Shown piece by piece: positions 16,518 through 24,063 of a stretch of DNA of 33,465 bases. Position numbers and translations under genes: made by a program. Within the stretch, counting starts at the first letter, position 1. Each line of letters starts with the position of its first letter. The notes beneath the pieces are model-generated. The model did no database searches. It was not told where the DNA came from and saw nothing but the letters and a program-made list of their open reading frames with translations. This DNA is from Candidatus Spechtbacteria bacterium RIFCSPLOWO2_12_FULL_38_22 (GTDB taxonomy: Bacteria > Patescibacteriota > Minisyncoccia > Spechtbacterales > 2-12-FULL-38-22): assembly GCA_001820055.1 (NCBI GenBank), contig MHOK01000019.1, forward strand, positions 1-33,465, written 5' to 3'.

Positions 16518-17384
16518 CTATACCCTGCCCGCAGAACCAAACAGCGCAATCTTCTGTTTTACAATTTCCACTGTTGCTTTGCGAGGATCGTCTAAATATT
16601 TATAAGGCGCCGTCTCTTCTGGTTTTTCTTTTAACTCTTCACGCAAAGCTTCAGTGTAGGCCACCCGTAGTTCTGTAGAAAAATGTATGTTATTTACTCC
16701 CATACTTACCAAACGCTTTATATCTTCATCGTTTATTCCGCTACCACCATGTAAAACAAGTGTTAAATCGTCTGGCAACGATTTCCTGAGTTCTTGTACC
16801 AATTTAAAATGAACTACTGGTTTATTGGCGGCGATTCCATGTAAATTACCAATCGCCGGCGCAAAACGATCAACGCCTGTTTCTTTAACAAATTCAACGG
16901 CCTCATCTACTTTTGTATAACTTTCTTCTGGAATTTTTATTTTTTCTTTATAAATCTTTGATGAATCTGTAACCAAATACCCTAACTCACCCTCAACTTC
17001 TACTTTAGAATTTATCTTTTTTGAATACTTTACAACTTCGCGTGTACCTTCAACATTTTCTTTAAAAGATTTTTTGGATAAATCTATATGAATAGAATCA
17101 TATCCTGCCTCAACTGCTTTTTTTGCGGCATCTACACTGTGAGAATGATCCGCGTTTAAAAATACAACTATACCCTCTTTGCGAAAACTTTCAACTAGAG
17201 CCACAACTTGTTTTAATCCCATAGCGTCCCTTTCTCCTTCGCTTGTGCCCACAAGCGCTGGGGACTTTGTTTCTCGAAGAGCATCTATAATACCTTCCAA
17301 TTGTTCCAGCGAAGAAAAATTAAAATGTGGCATAGCCCATTTTTCTTTAATTGCGCGCTTGTGCAACTGTGTTAATGTTTCCAT
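16518..17384 (-). CDS. fba: Class II fructose-bisphosphate aldolase
   Basis: MPHFNFSSLEQLEGIIDA, NADHSHSVDAAKKAVEAGYDSIHIDLS, VEVEGELG, LVLHGGSGI, GVNNIHFSTELR. Confidence 0.88.
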   Translation of the reverse strand: METLTQLHKRAIKEKWAMPHFNFSSLEQLEGIIDALRETKSPALVGTSEGERDAMGLKQVVALVESFRKEGIVVFLNADHSHSVDAAKKAVEAGYDSIHIDLSKKSFKENVEGTREVVKYSKKINSKVEVEGELGYLVTDSSKIYKEKIKIPEESYTKVDEAVEFVKETGVDRFAPAIGNLHGIAANKPVVHFKLVQELRKSLPDDLTLVLHGGSGINDEDIKRLVSMGVNNIHFSTELRVAYTEALREELKEKPEETAPYKYLDDPRKATVEIVKQKIALFGSAGRV

Positions 17385-17394
17385 GTTTTTATCC

Positions 17395-18663
17395 CTAAAT
17401 GTCTAACAAATTAATTATTCCTTTGCTAAAATTATCCATAAGCAATTTGTCTCTCTCCTCGGTTCCAACGTAACGCCTAAATAGCTCATTCCAAAGAGCT
17501 TCCTGTTGATGATATTTTACATACTCATCGCCTTCATGGGAAGCAGATACAAAACTCATTGCGTTATCTTCTAGGTCAAAACTTATTAAACTATCTTGTC
17601 CTTCTTTATTTTTAAAGTAACCAGCGACCCAGTCCATATTATTCCAAAATTCAAAAGATATTTCTTCTCTTTTTTTTCCAAATTCAACCAAATCTTGTTC
17701 ACCTTTATGCCAATGAAGAGCTTCAGGATTTACACGAGGCAAAGATAACCTTGGGTCTTTATGATTTTCCTTCCATAAATATCTTTGCACTATTAACCAC
17801 TCTCCCTTTGTTACGCTATTTTTTTCAAGCACGTCGCCACGCAAAAGAGCTTTTAAATGTTCAGCAAAATTTTCGCTTGCAAAATTTTTTTCAAATAGTT
17901 TACTGTAAAAACTAATTTCGTGAAAATAGTGGAAAAATAAAGCAAAATCACGAAATAAAGCTCCCTGCAAATGCTGATTTATTGGATTTAAAAATATAAT
18001 ACCAAACTCTTTCAAATGGCTCACATTATGATGCTTTTTCTCAACAAATTTCTTGCCAATATCGTACCACTGCGGACCGAGCATGCGAAGTTCTATTTGA
18101 CGCTTTTCAAAATCGTCAGCGCTAAAACTGCCATAAGCAACATCGAAAGCCTTATGCATCCATTCGTTTGTCTCTGTAAAACGCAATGCGCTCATCACCT
18201 CCGTTATATCTTCTTTTTCTAACAACTCCCAAACATCTTTATATTTTAGATATTCAATTGTCCCTACCGGAGGATATTTGAGTAAGATTTCCTGTGCTTT
18301 TTCTTTTTTTAAAAAATAACCTTCCTTATCCGATAAAATTTCAAATGCTAACTCTCTCAATTTTTCAAATAGTTTCTTTGCTTTTTTTATATCTTCAAAA
18401 TCTTCTCGGTTTCCACTTACACAAGCATACAACCCTTGTTCATCTTTTCCTATGTGTTCGGTTAAAGCATAAACAATTTTCTCTGCGTTAGAATCTTTAT
18501 TCAAACCCAACAATTCTAACCGTTTTTCAATTGCGTTGTGCATATCGTTTTGCACTTCCGCAACAATACCCCCCTTACTAAGGATTTCTTCCATATCGTT
18601 TTCTAAATTTTCTAAAACACTTTCCTCAACGCGTAAAATATCGTGTAATTTAATATCTTTCAT
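17395..18663 (-). CDS. Hypothetical protein, 422 aa, in the sugar-phosphate cluster
   Basis: Long ORF with no family recognised, placed between fba and the pfkB-type kinase. Confidence 0.7.
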   Translation of the reverse strand: MKDIKLHDILRVEESVLENLENDMEEILSKGGIVAEVQNDMHNAIEKRLELLGLNKDSNAEKIVYALTEHIGKDEQGLYACVSGNREDFEDIKKAKKLFEKLRELAFEILSDKEGYFLKKEKAQEILLKYPPVGTIEYLKYKDVWELLEKEDITEVMSALRFTETNEWMHKAFDVAYGSFSADDFEKRQIELRMLGPQWYDIGKKFVEKKHHNVSHLKEFGIIFLNPINQHLQGALFRDFALFFHYFHEISFYSKLFEKNFASENFAEHLKALLRGDVLEKNSVTKGEWLIVQRYLWKENHKDPRLSLPRVNPEALHWHKGEQDLVEFGKKREEISFEFWNNMDWVAGYFKNKEGQDSLISFDLEDNAMSFVSASHEGDEYVKYHQQEALWNELFRRYVGTEERDKLLMDNFSKGIINLLDI

Positions 18664-18688
18664 GGCTTATTCTTATAGGTGTACCAAA

Positions 18689-19681
18689 TTAGACCAACCT
18701 AGTCTTTATAATACTTACTTTTCCAAATTTATCTATAGAATCTTGACGAGTTAAAACGCCCATGTTCGCACCCCACTCCCCCAAAACACTTGCCGAATTA
18801 GTAGTCCCAAGCTGTATCGCATCCTCCACACTTAAACCTCGCATAATAGCGCAGGTAAAACCAGAACCGAATGCATCTCCTGCTCCTGTTCTATCAACAA
18901 ACTTCGGTTCCTTAACTATTCCAGCCTCCCACCGTGTTTTACCATCGGATACAATAACACCTTCGGGGCCTTTTGTCATAACCGCAATACCAAAAACCCA
19001 GTCATCCAGCTTCTCAAATAACTTATCTTCTTTTTTAAAATCAACACCTGTTAAATAGGACGCCTCTTCCTGATTTAAAAATAATATATCAACATGCTTT
19101 AAAAATGGAACTAACTTATGCCCCATTTCTAATTGGGTACTTCCCGGATTAAACGCAATTTTTACCCCGTGCTTTTTTGCTTCCTTGAGTATGGGTTCAA
19201 ATAATTTTGCACTCTCTTGTCCTAAATGCGTTAAATAAATCCACTTGGTCTTTCTCAAAAAATCTAAATTAATATCCTTATCAGTTAAATACGATGTTGC
19301 GCCTCTATATACAAAAATACTTCGCTCTCCGCTGGGCGAATGTATAACAGTTGAGTACGCGGTTTTATGTATTTGGTCTGCAACTATAAACTCTGCTGAA
19401 ACTCCCACATCGTTTAGTCTTTGCTCTATCATTTCCCCCCCAAAATCTTCTCCCACTTTACAGATAATACCTGTATTAAATCCCTGTTGCGCGAATGTAA
19501 CTGCGTTATTAACAGCGTCTCCTCCTGTTGTAAAAAACAAATTTTCTACCTCCACCTTAGAACCTTCTGATACGCAAATTCCCTTACCTGTTTCAAATTT
19601 TTTATCCTCCACAACCTTAAGAGCGCTACTTTCTAAGTATACATCGCGTGTCGCAGAACCAATTGTTATAATGTCGTACAT
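18689..19681 (-). CDS. PfkB-family carbohydrate/nucleoside kinase
   Basis: DIITIGSATRDVYLES, TGGDAVNNAVTFAQQGF, DRTGAGDAFGSGF. Confidence 0.9.
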   Translation of the reverse strand: MYDIITIGSATRDVYLESSALKVVEDKKFETGKGICVSEGSKVEVENLFFTTGGDAVNNAVTFAQQGFNTGIICKVGEDFGGEMIEQRLNDVGVSAEFIVADQIHKTAYSTVIHSPSGERSIFVYRGATSYLTDKDINLDFLRKTKWIYLTHLGQESAKLFEPILKEAKKHGVKIAFNPGSTQLEMGHKLVPFLKHVDILFLNQEEASYLTGVDFKKEDKLFEKLDDWVFGIAVMTKGPEGVIVSDGKTRWEAGIVKEPKFVDRTGAGDAFGSGFTCAIMRGLSVEDAIQLGTTNSASVLGEWGANMGVLTRQDSIDKFGKVSIIKTRLV

Positions 19682-19766
19682 AAAACATAAAACTTGTAAC
19701 ACGTAACATGTAACAAGTAATTATCTCCTGTTACTTTATTCTAATACATTTTGGGCAAAATAAAAA

Positions 19767-19812
19767 ACCATTTGAGAGCGCAAGTGTAACTTGTATTCTT
19801 AAATGGTTTTTT
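19767..19812 (-). terminator. Terminator-like hairpin
   Basis: AAAACCATTT...AAATGGTTTT. Confidence 0.6.
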
Positions 19813-19828
19813 GTTGAATATGAGGTCC

Positions 19829-19863
19829 CGCGGCGCTGTGTGTGCAACACAGCGCCGCGGGAA
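19829..19863. terminator. Very GC-rich 15-bp hairpin downstream of the GC-rich ORF
   Basis: CCCGCGGCGCTGTGT gtgca ACACAGCGCCGCGGG. Confidence 0.7.
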
Positions 19864-19885
19864 TCCTGTTTGTCTTGATCGAGCT

Positions 19886-20239
19886 CTAGGCCTGAATCAC
19901 GCCCATGTTGCGAAGCGCACCGAAGTGCGGCTTGCACAACATCGGGCGGGACGTTCCAAGCTTGTCCTTCAAGGCTTCGTCGAAGCCCTTGCGAATAGCC
20001 CGATCGTCAAGATCCAATCCGGCGAGCACAGCCAACTGACGACGCAGTTGCAACGCTCCGGTCGTGCCGGGGGCAAAACATCCGACGTGCCATGGCTTTC
20101 CGTGCACGACCATGAGGTCGGCACGGCATGCCCGCCTGTACGTGTCCAACACGAACTCCAGGTTCGCCGTTGGAACTCGCCAGTCTGATGGATACCCCAA
20201 ACGAGCAAGTTGCTCACGGGGTTCAGTGGGAAACGCCAT
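19886..20239 (-). CDS. GC-rich orphan small protein (117 aa)
   Basis: ATG preceded by AAGGAGGATGCAAG (strong SD) and by TTGCTT-N17-TATAAT; MAFPTEPREQLARLGYPSDWRVPTANLEFVLDTYRRACRADLMVVHGKPWHVGC... Confidence 0.75.
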   Translation of the reverse strand: MAFPTEPREQLARLGYPSDWRVPTANLEFVLDTYRRACRADLMVVHGKPWHVGCFAPGTTGALQLRRQLAVLAGLDLDDRAIRKGFDEALKDKLGTSRPMLCKPHFGALRNMGVIQA

Positions 20240-20266
20240 CTTGCATCCTCCTTCTGGATTACATAC

Positions 20267-20295
20267 ATTATACCATACCTAACTAAAAAAAGCAA
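20267..20295 (-). promoter_or_regulatory. Sigma-70-like promoter for the GC-rich ORF
   Basis: Minus TTGCTT-N17-TATAAT. Confidence 0.65.
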
Positions 20296-20344
20296 GAGCT
20301 TCGCTTGCTTTTAGGGCTTTAAATTACTAGTTACTAAGTACTAA

Positions 20345-21319
20345 TTACATATTACTGAGAAACTTCCACAAAATTTCTTTTACCCCTTCTTTATCTAGTT
20401 TATACTTTTTCCATAAATCTTTAACCGATCCCGACTCTGTAAATTCATCCATAACTCCGTGCAGTTTTATTGGCACCGGATAATTTTGGCTTAAAAATTC
20501 ACAAACCGCGCTCCCTCCCCCACCAACTATGTTGTGATCTTCCGCGAAAAATACACGACCTGTCTTTTTAATACTTTTTAAAATCGTTATTTCATCCAAA
20601 GGTTTTATGGTGTGTAAATTTATTACTTCAATTGAAACTTCTTTTTTTAATTCTTCTGCAATTTGGAGCAACCAATAAACCATATATCCATGTCCCATCG
20701 CAGTTATATCTTTTCCTTCGCGTAAAACTTGCGCTTTACCTACCTCAAATGGAGTTTTTTCAGTTGTAAATACGGGAGTGTTTTCGCGCGCGTTACGAAC
20801 ATATACAGGACCCTTTAAATCATACGCCGCTTTTACCGCAAGCCGCGCCTGTTCGTAATCTGCAGGACAAATAACTGTAAAATTAGGCAAAGTCCTTGTG
20901 AGAGTTACATCTTCTGTCATTTGATGCGTAGGGCCGTCAGGACCTGTCGCAAGGCCCGCATGAGAAGATACAAAAATTACATGGTTATTTGGATATGCAA
21001 TGGTTGTACGAATTGGCTCCCACGCCCTACCAATTAAAAATGGAGCGTATGTTACAGCGTATGGAACCATGCCTTCGTATGCCAGTCCCGCAGAAATTCC
21101 AATTAGATTTTGCTCTGCGACACCAACTTGTATAAATCTTTCTGGAAATTTTTCTGCAAAATAATGCGCGCGAGACGATTCTGTCGTGTCTGCGCCCAAA
21201 ACGACCATATTCTCTTTTTCTGCACCAAGCTCAGCCATACCGATACCTGCGCCATTGCGCATAGCTTTCCATTCTATACTTTTTTCATCTAAATAATTTT
21301 TTTGAAATTTATAATCCAT
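20345..21319 (-). CDS. Transketolase C-terminal subunit
   Basis: VLGADTTESSRAHYFAEKFPERFIQVGVAEQNLIGISAGLAYEGM, ...FFAEDHNIVGGGGSAVCE. Confidence 0.92.
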   Translation of the reverse strand: MDYKFQKNYLDEKSIEWKAMRNGAGIGMAELGAEKENMVVLGADTTESSRAHYFAEKFPERFIQVGVAEQNLIGISAGLAYEGMVPYAVTYAPFLIGRAWEPIRTTIAYPNNHVIFVSSHAGLATGPDGPTHQMTEDVTLTRTLPNFTVICPADYEQARLAVKAAYDLKGPVYVRNARENTPVFTTEKTPFEVGKAQVLREGKDITAMGHGYMVYWLLQIAEELKKEVSIEVINLHTIKPLDEITILKSIKKTGRVFFAEDHNIVGGGGSAVCEFLSQNYPVPIKLHGVMDEFTESGSVKDLWKKYKLDKEGVKEILWKFLSNM

Positions 21320-21339
21320 AATTTTTGCTTCGCAAACTC

Positions 21340-21482
21340 ACAAAACCAGTAACTAGTAACATTTAACAAGTAACTAGTAATTTTTATCCACCTTCGGCGG
21401 AATGTCTCTTGCCCCGACACGTCGGGACTTTTACTTGTTACCAATTACTGATTACTTGTTACTGCGAGAACAAAGTTCGAGC
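21340..21482. repeat. Intergenic repeat cassette, copy 2
   Basis: Same order of AGTAACTAGTAA blocks, TTTTTATCCACCTTCGGCGGAAT hairpin and TTTTACTTGTTAC...TTGTTACTGCGAG as 9661..9825. Confidence 0.75.
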
Positions 21483-22394
21483 TTATTCCCCATGTTCAAT
21501 TTTCCCTCCAAGAGTACGCAATTCCCTCAACGCTTCTTTTAGCTGGTCTTTCCTTTTAACTTCGTCCTCTGGTCCTGCTCCCGGAGGAACGCCGTGCCAG
21601 CGGTAATCGTCCTCCATAAAATCAACTCCCTTTCCCGGAATTGTATGCGCGATTATTAAAACCGGTTTTTGATGCACCGCCTTTGCTTCCTCCACTGTGG
21701 ATACGATTTCTGCTATATTGTGCGCATTCATTTCCATAACATGCCAACCAAATGCTTCGTATTTCTCTCGAAGCGGTTCAAGAGGCATTATATCTTCCGT
21801 AAAACCGTCTATTTGAATATTGTTTCTATCTATTAATCCAATGAAATTATCAAATTTTTGTTTTCCCGCAAACATTACCGCTTCCAATGTCATTCCTTCC
21901 TGCTGTTCGCCATCGCTCATAAAACAATAAATTGTATATTCATGTTCTTGGTTTCTGAATCTTCGCGCCATAGCCATTCCGCATGCCTGGCTTAACCCTT
22001 CTCCGAGGGGACCACTTGTGGTTTCAAGCGCCGGGATTCTGTGGATATTAGGGTGTCCTTCCAACCGTGAACCTATTTTACGTAAAGTCATTAGTTCTTC
22101 TTTTGTAATATCGTATCCAGCATGATGCATAGTTACATAACGAACTGGCACAATATGACCATTAGACAAAATTAAGCGATCTCGCTTTTCCCAGCGCGGT
22201 TCACGCGGCCTATGGTTTAAAATATGAAAATAAAACGCGGTAAATATATCTGCCATACCCAAAGGTCCGCCGCTATGTCCGCTTCCAGCTTCTTCCAGCA
22301 TCTTCATTAAATCTATACGAATCTCATTCGCCTTTTTTTCTAAAACTTTAATTTTTTCACTATGAATACTCATAATTTTGTTCGCTACGCTCAC
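21483..22394 (-). CDS. Transketolase N-terminal subunit
   Basis: MLEEAGSGHSGGPLGMADIFTAFYFHIL, RDRLILSNGHIVPVRY, GPLGEGLSQACGMA, DGEQQEGMTLEA, DRNNIQIDG. Confidence 0.93.
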   Translation of the reverse strand: MSVANKIMSIHSEKIKVLEKKANEIRIDLMKMLEEAGSGHSGGPLGMADIFTAFYFHILNHRPREPRWEKRDRLILSNGHIVPVRYVTMHHAGYDITKEELMTLRKIGSRLEGHPNIHRIPALETTSGPLGEGLSQACGMAMARRFRNQEHEYTIYCFMSDGEQQEGMTLEAVMFAGKQKFDNFIGLIDRNNIQIDGFTEDIMPLEPLREKYEAFGWHVMEMNAHNIAEIVSTVEEAKAVHQKPVLIIAHTIPGKGVDFMEDDYRWHGVPPGAGPEDEVKRKDQLKEALRELRTLGGKIEHGE

Positions 22395-22395
22395 A

Positions 22396-22505
22396 AGATA
22401 GTAATAAGTAATAAGTAATCAGTAATCAGTAATGCCTTCGGCGCTTTTTATTTTTATTGTCAGTTATTTATTACTTGTTACTAGTTACCCGTTACTTGTT
22501 ACTAC
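22396..22505. repeat. Intergenic repeat cassette, copy 3 (partial)
   Basis: agtaataagtaataagtaatcagtaatcagtaatgccttcggcgc...ttacttgttactagttacccgttacttgttact. Confidence 0.65.
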
Positions 22506-23144
22506 TTTATTCAATTCACCAATCGCCTCTTTAGCGCCTCCCTTGTGTTGCCAAATAAAACTTCCGCTTACTATTGCATTTACCCCCGCTTCAACTGCTT
22601 TTTTTGCATTTTGGGGGTTCATTCCGCCATCTATCTCTATTATAACATTGGGGGCTAATTTACGCAGAGCATTTATCTTAGGTAATAATTTTTCTTCATC
22701 AAATTTCCCTCCATAAAAACCAAGTGCCCCGTCAAATAATAAAACCGCATCCAAATCTTCTATAAAATCGTTCAAAACTGTAATGGACGTTTCTAACAAC
22801 AATCCAACACCTACCTCTTTCCCAGCGTCTTTAATTTTTTTAATAATCTCTTTATGCTGGTTTGTCGCCTCGTAATGAAAATAAATTCTACGTACGCTTC
22901 TTACAATCAGCCACTCATCAATTATTTTTTCGGGTTCACTAACCATTAAATGCGCCTCAATTAAAACCTCCGTGTTATAATCGCGTAACTGCGAAGGGTC
23001 ACCCCATGTTTTATTTGGAGCAAAATCTCCATCCGCAACATCCAACTGCACCCATTTTACATAAGGCTCAACAGCGCGCACTCTTTCATCAAATTCCTCA
23101 AGAGAGTTAACCAAAATTGAAGGAATAATTTCTATTTGTTTCAT
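22485..23144 (-). CDS. rpe: Ribulose-phosphate 3-epimerase
   Basis: IIPSILVNSLEEFDERV, WVQLDVADGDF, EAHLMVSEP, EIDGGMNPQNAKKAVEAGVNAIVSGSFIW. Confidence 0.9.
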   Translation of the reverse strand: MKQIEIIPSILVNSLEEFDERVRAVEPYVKWVQLDVADGDFAPNKTWGDPSQLRDYNTEVLIEAHLMVSEPEKIIDEWLIVRSVRRIYFHYEATNQHKEIIKKIKDAGKEVGVGLLLETSITVLNDFIEDLDAVLLFDGALGFYGGKFDEEKLLPKINALRKLAPNVIIEIDGGMNPQNAKKAVEAGVNAIVSGSFIWQHKGGAKEAIGELNKVVTSNG

Positions 23145-23165
23145 CTTAAGTTATTATATCATCCT

Positions 23166-23203
23166 TAAAAAATACAGAACCATGTGTGGTTCTGTATTTT
23201 TTA
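23166..23203 (-). terminator. Hairpin terminator
   Basis: AAAAAATACAGAACCA tgtg TGGTTCTGTATTTTTT. Confidence 0.85.
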
Positions 23204-23208
23204 AAGCT

Positions 23209-23451
23209 TTATAAATCTAGACCAAAACCCGTATGATCTGCGAGTTGCGCAATTGTTTTTTCTATTCTATCCATCCTTAGTTGCATTGAGCGCATTTCAT
23301 GAAAATAAGTCTCAAGCTGTTTTGAAAGGCCATCAATAGCATTGATAAGCTCGCGGATATCTGACTTATCCGCCTTTTTTTCAAGCACAGTTTCTATACT
23401 AGAAAAACGCTTATCTAAATATGAAATTAATTCTGAATAATCTTCTGTCAT
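23209..23451 (-). CDS. Small coiled-coil hypothetical protein
   Basis: MTEDYSELISYLDKRFSSIETVLEKKADKSDIRELINAIDGLSKQLETYFHEMRSMQLRMDRIEKTIAQLADHTGFGLDL. Confidence 0.65.
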   Translation of the reverse strand: MTEDYSELISYLDKRFSSIETVLEKKADKSDIRELINAIDGLSKQLETYFHEMRSMQLRMDRIEKTIAQLADHTGFGLDL

Positions 23452-23476
23452 ATGCATATTGTACACTATTAATTTT

Positions 23477-23974
23477 TTACAAGTCAATTTTTTTTATTCT
23501 TCTTTCGTGTCGCTCCTCTCCCCTAAACGGCGCTTCCAACCACAATTTCAACGCCTCTTTGGCTTGATTGTCTGAAATAAAACCTGCAGCAATCGCAAGG
23601 ACATTTGCATCGTCGTCTTCACGAGAAAGGACAATCATATTCTTTGGTTTATCCGTCCTTTTTTGTCCAACTTCTGAAACGCCCTGTGGCTCTCCGTAGA
23701 ATACAGCAGCGCGAACTCCTCTGTATCTATTTGCAACAACTGCTTCTCCTTGCCCGCTAAAACCTAAAACTATTCCCCTACTTTCTTTTGGATTTTCGCT
23801 TACCGCTTGCGCGACTGGTTTAATAAAATCTGGATAATCGTCTTGAGGATTTAACTTATATGCTCCCATATCCTCAAACTCACATTCCCAATCAGTAAGC
23901 CAAGTTTTTATTTTTTCTTTTAGCTCAAAACCATTATGATCACTGCCTAGAAAAATTTTATTTACTTTGTTCAT
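23477..23974 (-). CDS. rpiB: Ribose-5-phosphate isomerase B (RpiB/LacAB family)
   Basis: IFLGSDHNGFELKEKIKTWL, DYPDFIKPVAQAV, GIVLGFSGQGEAVVANRYRGVRAAVFYG. Confidence 0.88.
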   Translation of the reverse strand: MNKVNKIFLGSDHNGFELKEKIKTWLTDWECEFEDMGAYKLNPQDDYPDFIKPVAQAVSENPKESRGIVLGFSGQGEAVVANRYRGVRAAVFYGEPQGVSEVGQKRTDKPKNMIVLSREDDDANVLAIAAGFISDNQAKEALKLWLEAPFRGEERHERRIKKIDL

Positions 23975-24063
23975 AAAATAACAGTAACTACATAACTATA
24001 TTACTAGATAACTCTTGATGTAATATTGTAATTTAGTTATGTGGTAATTTTGTTAAAGCATAG

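Noticed and set aside
19731-19937. Small ORFs around the GC-rich hairpin at 19829
   Set aside because: They span terminator hairpins and overlap the better-supported 117-aa ORF.
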